The notes below the pieces were generated by a model. The model searched no databases. It was not told where the DNA came from and saw nothing but the letters and a program-made list of their open reading frames with translations. DNA of 64,000 nt from Gracilariopsis chorda (lineage: Eukaryota > Rhodophyta > Florideophyceae > Gracilariales > Gracilariaceae), in the NCBI GenBank assembly GCA_003194525.1, contig NBIV01000129.1, forward strand, positions 62,001 to 126,000, written 5' to 3'. Every line of letters begins with the position of its first letter. Position 1 is the stretch's first letter. Positions 50,476 to 59,693 of the stretch are shown piece after piece. The translations under genes were made by a program, and so were the position numbers.

Positions 50476-51183
50476 TTATTCTTGGTTCTTGGAGTGATCA
50501 CTCTCATTCACCACGCGACGATACGTAAAATTCAGTCGCAAGCTATTGCACTTAGACAGAGCCACTTTTGGTAGAGAGTGTTGGTAGAAAGATTGCATCT
50601 TCCCGCTCATCACGAGGAGTGAACCATGCTCCAAAACATACTCAATTTTCTCTGGCGTATCACCAGTGTGATATGCGGCTCTCAAGCGTACCAAGAACCT
50701 TCTTTGCGCCCCGATTGATATGGAAGCGATGATCGGTTCGTCTCCTAGTGAGCGCTCATTATCGGAATGCCACCCCATAAAGTCTCTTCCGTTGTGGTAA
50801 CGATTTGCTAGAATTACGTTGAACCATTCCGTAGGTAGGCCGAGCGCGGTTTCAATGCGATGGCCCAACTCGTGTAGCGCTGTGGATGCGGGTGGATCAT
50901 CTTGCCAACCCGTTGGTTGTCGACGTTCGTCACTGTATGTATACAGCTTTGTTCCAAAGAACGCAGTGTCTCGAGGTTGAAGCACCTTTTTTCCAAAGAA
51001 GGTGACGGGCGTTCTCGCCCAGGACCGAGCGTCAACGGTGGCCTGCAGAAGCTCATCGGCCTCTAGTTTGGTGAGAAAGTGTTTGTAAAACGTGATTTTT
51101 TCCGGCGCCGTTCGGAAGGAGGAGTTCACCTTCTGGTCCCCTGCGCAAAGTGAATTTAAGCGGTTGGCGTCTCTTGGACGCAT
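50476..51183 (-). CDS. AlkB-family 2-oxoglutarate/Fe(II) dioxygenase (ALKBH2/3-like)
   Basis: A 235-residue enzyme expected to remove alkyl groups from DNA or RNA bases by oxidative demethylation. The jelly-roll core has FNVILANRYHNGRDFMGWHS with the HxD pair in WHSDNE, SLGDEPIIASISIGAQRRF, LEHGSLLVMSGKMQ, the distal His in YQHSLPK and the 2OG-binding Arg in RLNFTYRR. The PRDTAFFG and GWHSDNE strings place it near ALKBH2/ALKBH3 rather than the ALKBH1 or ALKBH5 groups. There is no obvious targeting signal. Single exon, ATG. Confidence 0.93.
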   Translation of the reverse strand: MRPRDANRLNSLCAGDQKVNSSFRTAPEKITFYKHFLTKLEADELLQATVDARSWARTPVTFFGKKVLQPRDTAFFGTKLYTYSDERRQPTGWQDDPPASTALHELGHRIETALGLPTEWFNVILANRYHNGRDFMGWHSDNERSLGDEPIIASISIGAQRRFLVRLRAAYHTGDTPEKIEYVLEHGSLLVMSGKMQSFYQHSLPKVALSKCNSLRLNFTYRRVVNESDHSKNQE

Positions 51184-51990
51184 TGGTGGAAGTCTTTTGC
51201 ATGGTGTGTTGATATGCTCGAGACGGGCGGTGTTGAAGGAAGCGGTTCTGGATGAAACCCTAATTTAGAGCGATACGGGGCAGGTGGCGGACCGCTATCA
51301 GGAGTATGGCCGAGAGGAGGAATGCCTTAGCTGGCTAGCACGAGTTGTAACCCTTACTGTATGTTATGCAACTTATGCTATGCCTGCACCGGTGGCTTGA
51401 ATCTGACTAGCGTTTGGACGCCCAGCGTCACAGGTAATGGGGCGCAGGAGAATCCAATGGGCGTGGCCTTAGCTAGAGTTACCAAAGGTACAAAGGTACC
51501 AAGAGTAACAAATCAGGCGGAATGCGCTTCTGGTGCAGACTTCAGAAAAGCGAGAGCGAGTGGCAACGTGGCGCGACAGCGTGGCATGGTACTGACGGTA
51601 CTATGGTACCGAATGCATGAAAGACCAACAAGAGTGAGGTTCTTGCAACCCCCGCGTTGCTGAGTCCCCCCATGCACACATACGAAGACAAGATCTTTCC
51701 ACCTCGTAAAGAAAGGCGTGCTTATGAACCGCACATGAATGATACCCTGGCGATACGGGATTAAGAGGATGCCATCTGCAGCAACATTAGCATAAGCCTT
51801 CGTCAAAAACGTCACAACGACGTATCCCCTGCCACACATCCCCACAGCATGCAATGCATGGTTCATCTCATGCACTTTGCTACACTCGTAAGATCGAGCA
51901 AGATGGAGCACAATACTTGGCATTTTCACATCTACAGGCTTACTTATATTCCTTAAAACGAGTGCTTGAATTATGTTGAGGTGCAAGTTT
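51184..51990. other. Intergenic, MND1 3' flank
   Basis: Open frames here are continuations or shadows past the MND1 stop. GGTAC strings near 51478-51513 form a loose inverted repeat. No gene seen. Confidence 0.4.
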
Positions 51991-52611
51991 TCATCCTTCC
52001 AGATAGTCCAGTTCTTCAGGTATACCAAACTGCTTACTAAAGTCACGCTTGTCCATGTAGAATTTATTGACTGCCCACGACTGGCAGTTAAAGATGTTAT
52101 CCACCCATCGATTCGTGCTTTCTCTAGCAATTCGTGTATGCTCCTTAAGTCGTTCCATTTCTTCCGGGTCAAACTCGGCGAATCGATTAAGTTGTACATC
52201 AAGTTCCTTTTTCCTTTTCTCCAACTGCGAGATCTGTTCAAGTAAATGGCGTCTCTCCTGAGTATCCTCACGCCCCTGTTCAAGTTTTTCAACCTCCTTA
52301 GCAAGTTTTGCCTTCTCGGTAGTTTTGTGTTCGACAGCTTGCTGGAGGTTGTGCAGCGTTGCATGTCGTTTTTGCGACGCTTCACTTGGTAACGCCCAGA
52401 AGACGGTTTGCACGCCGCATTTGTCCGTGTTAACCATATTGTCGTCTACAAGACTTTGAAGCACTTCCTTGACGGACTGGGAAACAATGCCTTTCCTTTT
52501 CGGGGCGATTTTCTCCAGCTCTTTGAGCGTAAAGAAATCCGCCGTTTGCGTGAAGAGCTCCATGAGTCGCTCACGCTTTTCATCGAAGGAAAGACCTTTT
52601 CGAGGCGCCAT
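51991..52611 (-). CDS. MND1: Meiotic nuclear division protein 1 (MND1)
   Basis: MND1 pairs with HOP2 and stimulates DMC1/RAD51 strand invasion in meiosis. The 206-residue protein is colinear with human MND1 (205). It has KGLSFDEKRERLMELFTQT, the winged-helix part LKELEKIAPKRKGIVSQSVK with VLQSLVDDNMV, a coiled coil at about 85-150, and the C-terminal signature NRWVDNIFNCQSWAVNKF with FGIPEELDY. The gene is complete in a single exon. It implies the organism has, or recently had, meiosis. Confidence 0.96.
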   Translation of the reverse strand: MAPRKGLSFDEKRERLMELFTQTADFFTLKELEKIAPKRKGIVSQSVKEVLQSLVDDNMVNTDKCGVQTVFWALPSEASQKRHATLHNLQQAVEHKTTEKAKLAKEVEKLEQGREDTQERRHLLEQISQLEKRKKELDVQLNRFAEFDPEEMERLKEHTRIARESTNRWVDNIFNCQSWAVNKFYMDKRDFSKQFGIPEELDYLEG

Positions 52612-52796
52612 GGCTCACAATCGGAGGCGTGGAGAACTGCAGAGTTGGCGGTGGGTTTCTCTTCGGAGAGACAAGCTACCAAAGTCGCACAGAAGAAGCA
52701 GTCCGTTTCGCTGCACAGAATGCTGGTAACTTTGCGTTTGGGCCGGCTTCGCGCCATATCAGCGTTTTCTTTAGAATTCGGACAATTGTGCCACCG

Positions 52797-53873
52797 CTAG
52801 CTAGCACCTGTGCCACTGGCGATGCGCTGTGCCCATCCGTCATCGCGAAGAGTTACATCGCCACTGGCCGAGACGTGCACGGACCAGCAATCTTCGGCGT
52901 GCTCGCCCGGTCCTGGGGCGCTTCTCTGCAGCGCGCCAGCTTCATCCCGCACGTTTCGAGCCTGCAACTCAAACTGCGCCACAACCCCTTTCTGAATGCC
53001 CAGCCGCACATCGCCCCCCGCGTCAATATCCACCCGCTTGCCACCCGAGTCCGCCAGCGTCAAGTTAACATCCCCAGTACTCCTCATCTTCAACCTTCCC
53101 TGAACCGCAGATATGCTGGCGTTTGCGGCTTCAATGTCCACATCGCCATGCACAGCGTCAATTCGCAACTTTCCTTTCGTGCGAACTGCTATCCGTCCCC
53201 CATACATGCTATCCGCTTCAAATTTGCCGCCACACTCAATGCTCATATCATTGCCCTGAGCCCTTTTGAGTTTTACGTTTCCACTGTCGCAATTGATGCA
53301 TACATCTCCCTGTAGAATACGTGCGTCGACATCTCCCTTTAATGTTTCGATTCGCGCGCTTGTGCTTCGTAACTTGTTGATGAAGATCGGAGCGCTTTCA
53401 GTCTTGATGTGTACATCACCCTCAATAGTGTCGCACAAACGTAAATCCCCCGTTTTGAGCTCCACTTGCAGATTATGCAAGCCAGGGATTTCAACGTACA
53501 GCTCTGGCGTATGGCAAACCACGCTGCTCTCAAGCAACGGGTCGTCCTGCAAGACAGACTCTACTCGCACCAATGACCCCGCGTCTTCATCTTCAAAGCA
53601 TTTCATCCCAACCTTTTCCGCTAGATCCCTGGCTTGTGATTCGCTCAAATTGGAGCATGTGGGAATGTGCAGGTGTATGTTTGCGTTTGTCCAGTCAGAC
53701 TTGTGCGGATCTAACGGTGAAATGTTCACTTTGCACGCGAATGGTAGCTTCACGCTCAAAGAACCGTACGGTTTCGTCGACAGTTGCCAGCTCCGAATAT
53801 GAATCTGCCGTCGTACAACCCGAATAGAAGATCCGAACCGTGATCTCCATATCGTATTAGTTCTTTGCAGCAT
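52797..53873 (-). CDS. FAM185A-like DUF4097 beta-helix protein, mitochondrial
   Basis: A 358-residue protein from the ATG at 53873 (the frame continues to a TTG but has no earlier ATG). The start MLQRTNTIWRSRFGSSIRVV is Arg-rich and acid-free, a strong mitochondrial presequence. From about residue 120 the chain is a series of short strands with Gly-Asp turns (LKTGDLRLCDTIEGDVHIKT, LKGDVDARILQGDVCINCDS, VHGDVDIEAANASISAVQGR), the repeated pattern of DUF4097 right-handed beta-helix proteins such as vertebrate FAM185A. The biochemical role is unknown. It lies head to tail with MND1. Confidence 0.75.
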   Translation of the reverse strand: MLQRTNTIWRSRFGSSIRVVRRQIHIRSWQLSTKPYGSLSVKLPFACKVNISPLDPHKSDWTNANIHLHIPTCSNLSESQARDLAEKVGMKCFEDEDAGSLVRVESVLQDDPLLESSVVCHTPELYVEIPGLHNLQVELKTGDLRLCDTIEGDVHIKTESAPIFINKLRSTSARIETLKGDVDARILQGDVCINCDSGNVKLKRAQGNDMSIECGGKFEADSMYGGRIAVRTKGKLRIDAVHGDVDIEAANASISAVQGRLKMRSTGDVNLTLADSGGKRVDIDAGGDVRLGIQKGVVAQFELQARNVRDEAGALQRSAPGPGEHAEDCWSVHVSASGDVTLRDDGWAQRIASGTGAS

Positions 53874-54620
53874 GTCTTGAAGTGTCAATGCCTAGTTTCT
53901 CTACTTCTCTGAAAGTGCAGGCTTCGTGTAGGGAAAATGGATAGCTTTTGTTCGCACAATTCCTGCGCTTTCTTTATATTTTACCCTCGGGTAACGGCGA
54001 GAAAACGGTTCTCAGGGAGAGAGTCAATTATTAATAAGGCATCTTCGCCATCCTCGCGATGTGAAAGACCTTGGTCCGAGAGAATGGCCTCGAGCAATTC
54101 AATCAGTACATTCGTATATGCAGAAAATATATACGGATGAATTTAAGTCCTGGGAAAAATAATAATCTGTTTCTGTAGCCGTATTCATTCACATCTCTAT
54201 TACACGTTATCCTTATAACCCTTTGCAGGCCTGCCGGCGTTTGAGCTCAGCTGCTCTTCGCAGCAGCGCTTGAGTATCATCATCGCCAGACCAAGGAGCC
54301 GCTCATTAAAGCTTGACTCTTTCAAGAGTAAGTGCATTCTTGGCCATCTACTTGTTGCAGCGGGTATTCTTAAGATCATTGAAACCAGTGTTTGTGAGAG
54401 AATGAGACACAAATCGCATACACGATAACCTTAATACAGTCTGTGCGATACCCGGTAACCACGCAGGCAACATTTCACGCACTTCGACACAAAAGCATTC
54501 TGCTTTTGTTTTGGATTGCCGCTCGTTCTTCATTCCTTCTTTTCATTGCCTTCGATACTCTTTGAGAACTGAGAGGAGTGGATTAATGCGATAAACAGAA
54601 ACGCGTATGTTACTAAGCAG
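53874..54620. other. Divergent intergenic
   Basis: Promoters of the FAM185A-like and pseudouridine synthase genes. No gene seen. Confidence 0.4.
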
Positions 54621-55592
54621 ATGTCCACGCCAAGAATGTCATCATCGTGGGTATCAAGAGCAGTTCCTTTAGGTTATATTAGTTCTCTTGGAAAGCTCCC
54701 GACTTGCTCCCTAAGGCGCAACCCGTTGTTGCTATCAACAAGACCCCCATCCCGCTACAATGCTCCTCCCCACAAGTCTAGAGGTCAAATCGCCACATCT
54801 AATAAGGCAACGACTTCGCAAGGTATTCGCATAAATAAGTGCTTTACTGGGTTTGCCTCAAGAAGAGAGTCTGACAATTTCATAACCGAGGAACGTGTGA
54901 AAATTAATGGAACCATAGCTGCACCCGGAGCTCGGGTGAACCCCGGGGATGAAGTGACCCTTGACGGTAGAATAATAGACTGGGAGCGCCTCACCGTACA
55001 GCCTTCAACAGAAAATTTTCACTATGTTAAGCACTGGAAGCGTGAAAACATATTGTGCACTACGGATCAGTCTTTCGCAAACAACATTCTGCAAGAGGTA
55101 CAGCTTCCAGGAATCCCAGACAGGGTGTTTCCTGTTGGGAGGTTGGATGAGAGCTCCACTGGTTTGATTCTCCTAACATCAGATGGTCGGCTCCCGAATG
55201 TAGTCCTAGGTGCGTCAAAGCAATGGACAAAGACATATTTGGTCACGACGGATCGATGGGTATCAGACGAGGATTTGGTATCTCTAAGAGAAGGGATTGT
55301 CATAAATACTGTATCGAAGCGAGATCGAGGCGTAAGAATTAAGCACTCCGCGGCTACGTTGCCGTGTGAAATAGAGAGGCACGAGGATGACCTACTTGTC
55401 ACACTACGTGAAGGGCGAAATAGACAAATCCGAAAGATGTTTGGTGCACTGGGTTATACTGTTGAAATGCTTCATCGAATTGAGTTTATGGGCATTACCC
55501 TTGAAGGCCTTGGCGGGCCTGGGGACTCGTGCGAGCTAGATGAAAGGGAAATGAACCTTGTGAAACTCGCCCTTGGGGAAACAATCGAGTAA
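54621..55592 (+). CDS. rRNA pseudouridine synthase, RsuA/RluB/RluF family, organellar
   Basis: A 323-residue enzyme that isomerises a uridine in rRNA. An N-terminal Ser/Arg-rich extension of about 65 residues (MSTPRMSSSWVSRAVPLGYI) suggests plastid or mitochondrial import. An S4 RNA-binding domain follows (GIRINKCFTGFASRRESDNF, then VKINGTI). The catalytic domain has VGRLDESSTGLILLTSDG with the active-site Asp. The C-terminal strands LREGRNRQIRKMFGALGY and VEMLHRIEFMGI match the family. The KPxG string that usually opens the catalytic domain is replaced by KHWKRENILCTT, which is unusual. The family is bacterial in origin; in plants such proteins modify plastid or mitochondrial rRNA. Confidence 0.9.
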   Translation: MSTPRMSSSWVSRAVPLGYISSLGKLPTCSLRRNPLLLSTRPPSRYNAPPHKSRGQIATSNKATTSQGIRINKCFTGFASRRESDNFITEERVKINGTIAAPGARVNPGDEVTLDGRIIDWERLTVQPSTENFHYVKHWKRENILCTTDQSFANNILQEVQLPGIPDRVFPVGRLDESSTGLILLTSDGRLPNVVLGASKQWTKTYLVTTDRWVSDEDLVSLREGIVINTVSKRDRGVRIKHSAATLPCEIERHEDDLLVTLREGRNRQIRKMFGALGYTVEMLHRIEFMGITLEGLGGPGDSCELDEREMNLVKLALGETIE

Positions 55593-56545
55593 CAGAAAAT
55601 TTTGTTCAATGAAAAGGATGTCGCGTGTAGAAGTGGGATCTAAGAATTTACCCGTCAGCAAGGTTTTGGAAGTTGTTGGTGTCCGATGAAAACCGTCTGT
55701 GAACTCTTCGTTCTGCTTAGAATTCTCTTTCTTCAAGAAAGGCATCTCGCGAGAAGGCGGGTTGTGAGTTGTATGCGTCCACAACAAAGATTGTTTTACT
55801 GTATGGTATTGTGGCACATGTCGCCTATTACGGCGTTTTGATAGCGTCTTACTCTCCGAGGTAGTTTCCCCCCCTGGAGAAGGCCAAATTTAGTAGGTCC
55901 TTATTGACTTCAAGGATGTGGGCTTCGTTCGATGACCCGATCGTTTACTGCGCTTCATTCAGTTGTGACTAAGAACGTACTTCTGAGCATGCGCGTTCCG
56001 CCTTCTCCTGGTTTTCTGACTTCAGAAACACCAGAAGAGTATTTCTGCATATCAAAGAAAACAAAGAGGGAGGTTGAATGAGCATGAAAACATCCTACCG
56101 CTACTAGCGGTATAGGGATAACAGCTAACTCTTCAGTACGTGTAGCTAGGATTGCTACCTTTCTAGTTCGACTGTGCTGCATATGATAAAGGGTTAGCGC
56201 TACCCTTGTAATCAAACCATGTTATGCCCCGAACCTCAACGGCTCAAATGAGAGTGTTCTTTGCAGTGTCTAACACGTATTTTGGAGCCTTTCGCACATT
56301 TCTTTCTTGTGTCAAATTCAAAACCATGGGGTATCGGGAGATATAACGGTACGTATTTCATCATATGATGAAATACGATCTGAACTTCAGATTCTGAAGT
56401 AAAACGTTCACGAAACGAGCAGCTGTACTAACCGTAGCGACTTGTCGTCGTTCCGATACTCCAAACCCCTCAGCATTACTTGGGTAACTCGCACAACACA
56501 ACCTTTCTGAGAAGAGGGCGAACAGCATCGAGAATCAGGGCCGCT
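55593..56545. other. Intergenic upstream of the methyltransferase
   Basis: No gene seen. Two neighbouring palindromes near the right end are listed separately. Confidence 0.4.
56352..56400. promoter_or_regulatory. Two adjacent palindromes upstream of the methyltransferase
   Basis: A perfect 26-bp palindrome (half-site CGTATTTCATCAT) at 56352-56377 is followed 6 bp later by ACTTCAG-ATT-CTGAAGT at 56384-56400. They end about 145 bp before the ATG at 56546. Dimeric transcription-factor sites or a cruciform are possible; no direct evidence. Confidence 0.5.
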
Positions 56546-57316
56546 ATGCAGCTACTACTGTTTGCTGGTGGTTTTCCAAGAGCTCAGTTAAGGGATAGAA
56601 ATACAGACACAGCAAGGTGTACAAGCCACTCTATCTGTTTGGTCACCCGTCGCCAGGTTTTGGTTGGCTTATCTGCACTTCCGATCGCCGCTCTTGCAGA
56701 CACTCAGAAACCTGCGTACGATAATTTTGCCGAAGGATACGACAAACTCGATGGGTCTAATGCTCTAACCAAGCTCCTTGGATTCACAGATTTGCGTGCT
56801 AATCTGCTTTCCCGTGCGTCAGGACGTGTTTTGGAGATGGGAATAGGTACTGGGGTTAACATCCCGTTCTACAATTCTCGGCGCGTGCTATCTGTCACCG
56901 GTATTGACGTTAGCTCAGAAATGCTCTCAAGAGCAAGACTAAGAGCTAAAGAGACTGATATTCCCGTATCACTGATACGTGCATCCGCCGCAGATACCGC
57001 GCTGCCTGAAGAATTCTTCGATACTATTGTGGATACATTCTGCCTTTGCGTTTACGAACAACCACGTCAGGTTCTGCAAGAAATGAGACGAGTAATAAAA
57101 CCGGATGGAAGAGTTCTGCTTCTCGAGCATTCAGTAAGCGATAATGGTTTGGTAGCTACATATCAGAATATCATTGCCCGACCCACAGCGATCCTGTCGA
57201 AAGGATGTTATCCTAATCAAAGGGTTAAAGAACTGGTTACCGAAGCTGGATTTCAGATAGTGAACATCCATACGATGTTAGCTGGAACTATAATCGAACT
57301 TGAGCTTGCCACTTGA
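56546..57316 (+). CDS. SAM-dependent methyltransferase with twin-arginine (thylakoid lumen-type) signal
   Basis: From the first ATG (56546) the product has 256 residues; an upstream TTG in frame is not used here. The N-terminus has two parts: a Phe- and Arg-containing transit-like stretch, then VTRRQVLVGLSALPIAALAD. The latter is a twin-arginine pair (35-36), a hydrophobic core and an AxA cleavage site before Asp52, as in cpTAT substrates. The mature part is a class I methyltransferase: AYDNFAEGYD, motif I VLEMGIGTGVNIPFY, GIDVSSEMLSRAR, DTIVDTFCLC and RVIKPDGRVLLLEH. The fold resembles METTL7/UbiE-type enzymes; the substrate is unknown. If lumenal or anchored on the lumen side it would be an odd place for SAM chemistry. 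Confidence 0.78.
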   Translation: MQLLLFAGGFPRAQLRDRNTDTARCTSHSICLVTRRQVLVGLSALPIAALADTQKPAYDNFAEGYDKLDGSNALTKLLGFTDLRANLLSRASGRVLEMGIGTGVNIPFYNSRRVLSVTGIDVSSEMLSRARLRAKETDIPVSLIRASAADTALPEEFFDTIVDTFCLCVYEQPRQVLQEMRRVIKPDGRVLLLEHSVSDNGLVATYQNIIARPTAILSKGCYPNQRVKELVTEAGFQIVNIHTMLAGTIIELELAT

Positions 57317-57577
57317 GTTTGAATATTGTTGTTGTTTATGGGCCGTGTTCCTAATTCCGAAATCACGGTAAGACTTCTACAGCGAGAAGCCTTCTCTATC
57401 AAGGAAGGCCAGCACTAGCTCCGGTCATTTTTGAATAACGTCTAAAACATTCCTGTTAAGTCTCACGCTGAGAGGCGGTAGTTCACTTCTTCTCGATGGT
57501 GCTCGCAAGCAGCAACGGAGTAGGAAGTGATCCGCCATATCCAATGAGTTCGGGTGGTAATTGGACAGTTGACGCAC

Positions 57578-59050
57578 TTAACCAACCGTGCTCATTCCAA
57601 GTACAACGTCGCGCAAACGCCCAAACTTCTGTTTCAAGCTTTGTTCTAGATCAGCGCGTATCATTTCGAAAGGCAGATTCATTTGCTCTACAGTTAGAGC
57701 TGGAGTAACGCCACTTAACACATCCTCGTGACTCTCGGGATGCCCGGGGTCAGTTCCCTTTTTGCAGTCTTCGAAGTCACTCTCAACGTTTGTAACGCTC
57801 TTCGCAATCTCATATGTCGTCCGATCGCATGAATCGCTTTCAGTTGTACTTTGCATCGCGTTTGGAGGGGGTCTTGGTTCTGCATTCTCCCTGTCGTTAG
57901 ATGAAGGCAATACTGGCTGTGTCGCCTCTTCCATTTCGGGCTTTTCTTCACATGAACCTAATTCAGATTTGGCTTCAGGGAAAGTGGTTAGTGCATGCGA
58001 ATTAGGTGAGCATTCACGGCTCCCTGAATCCTGTCGTAGATGTGACAGTGAATCCTCTTCATTTTCTGATGGGCTTCCACTTGCGTCAGTGCCATTTGTG
58101 CTGTTAGGGGATTTCGCGCTCCCATTTTCCTTGATAGTTTCGTTCTCTTGCCTAAGTTCTGTCAGCCCACTTGTGGGCCGTTTCGGTTCATGAAAAGCAC
58201 CTGAATTAGAGACAAGTAAATCATCAAGCTCTTCTTGTATGGCACGAAGAAGGTCTCGAAAGGCCTGGTTTTCGGACATGACTTCATCCCTAAATTGGTT
58301 TTCTGACAGTTCAGTTGACTCCTCGTAAGCTTTTTCTTCTTTCTGAAGAGATCTTCCACGACTTATTGGATGGTTCCCGATGTCATTTGCTACAGTTGCG
58401 ACGATTTGTGGTTCGATGCTCAGTCGCTTTGAATGAGTCATTAGAGAATGAACTCGTTGTTGAAGCTGGGTGTACTCTCGTTCGCGTTTCTTGACTTCTA
58501 AAGTAAGATGATTCACGCGATAGTTTGAGTTCGCGCATTTTGTCTTAAGGTCAGTGCAGTCTGTTGTAAGTTTACGAACGACTCGCTTGTTCTTTTGGTC
58601 AGATTCAGAAGCAGCATTACGAAGTGATACGTTTTGCGACTCAAGCCGATTAGTCTTTGCCTGCGCAGCTTCATGCAGTTTCTTTACCCGATCAATCTCC
58701 ACATGTGCCGTAAGTACAGAGTGCTCAGCTTCACTTCGCAACTTCATATTTGCTTTGCAGCACTTGGAAAGACGAACAATAGCAGTTAAGGCGCTGGCCA
58801 GTACTTCTCTTATGTTGTTGTCGCCGTTCTCCAGACTGGGAAGTAATGAGCATAATTTGCTTTCTGCAAGGAAAGTGTTCGCTGTAGCAATTTCATCTTT
58901 TATAGTCGCCCCCGTGATATGTTGCTCCGCGTGTGACTCCGTAATGTTAACGCCGAGAGGTCCAGATCCATTGCTTTGCCCAGTTTGAAGCAAGTTGTCA
59001 AGCAAACTACCAAGAGCTTTCTCATCTCGATACAATTGTCGTGGAGCCAT
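57578..59050 (-). CDS. ADIP/SSX2IP-like coiled-coil protein
   Basis: A 490-residue protein. Residues about 60-210 carry the helical block typical of the ADIP (afadin- and alpha-actinin-binding) family, with LEVKKREREYTQLQQRVHSL as the recognisable segment. ENQAFRDLLRAIQEELDDLL follows near 260-280. The second half is acidic and disordered, ending in a short helix (FEMIRADLEQSLKQKFGRLR). In animals (SSX2IP) and fission yeast (Msd1) relatives anchor microtubules at centrosomes or spindle poles, so a role in acentriolar spindle-pole organisation is plausible. The match is to pattern, not strong identity. Confidence 0.6.
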   Translation of the reverse strand: MAPRQLYRDEKALGSLLDNLLQTGQSNGSGPLGVNITESHAEQHITGATIKDEIATANTFLAESKLCSLLPSLENGDNNIREVLASALTAIVRLSKCCKANMKLRSEAEHSVLTAHVEIDRVKKLHEAAQAKTNRLESQNVSLRNAASESDQKNKRVVRKLTTDCTDLKTKCANSNYRVNHLTLEVKKREREYTQLQQRVHSLMTHSKRLSIEPQIVATVANDIGNHPISRGRSLQKEEKAYEESTELSENQFRDEVMSENQAFRDLLRAIQEELDDLLVSNSGAFHEPKRPTSGLTELRQENETIKENGSAKSPNSTNGTDASGSPSENEEDSLSHLRQDSGSRECSPNSHALTTFPEAKSELGSCEEKPEMEEATQPVLPSSNDRENAEPRPPPNAMQSTTESDSCDRTTYEIAKSVTNVESDFEDCKKGTDPGHPESHEDVLSGVTPALTVEQMNLPFEMIRADLEQSLKQKFGRLRDVVLGMSTVG

Positions 59051-59693
59051 CTATTGCTGAGTTGTGGATGTGACTGTGGCAGATTTTCTGCGCTTCTCGA
59101 CTCGTGTCGCAACAGTTAGTATTCAATGTAAAGAGATTGACGGGGTCTAGTAGTTAGTACGAAGACACTGACTGCATAATTCTTTTTGGTTCGCAGCTTG
59201 GTGAATGAGCTGAGTTTTACGGAGTGAAGCATCTTACATAACAGGCATGGTGCGGGTTTTTTTAAACTTAAAAGTGACATTTGGGAAGATTTGAAATTTT
59301 AAATGTTCGTTTCGTATGGGTTAGAACTGGTGTGATCCGTGAGTACGACGGACTCGGATTCACGTTCCGCCCCTAGTCCAAGCTTTTTCTACTGTACTAC
59401 CCTTGGTACGCGTGGTAGGCTGGTGGACGCCGTGGAACCTTGTCTCCAAGTTGGAGACTCCAACCCATAATAAAGCAGACTGAGGTCTTTGCCCGGTAAG
59501 ATATCCAGAAGAACCCAGGCTTCAATGTTAACTACTCTGCATTCAGGAGACCTTCTCGGACTCTTGGGAAACACGCAAGAAATCCCTGGCTAAAGAAGGT
59601 TTACACGGAATTCTTCAACGGTGTTGTCTTTTTACCTTTATGACTACTTCAGGGATTCCGCATTCGATGTTGAAGAGAGGCCGAACGCAGGCC
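59051..59693. other. Intergenic
   Basis: Promoter side of the ADIP-like gene and 3' flank of the armadillo gene. No gene seen. Confidence 0.4.
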
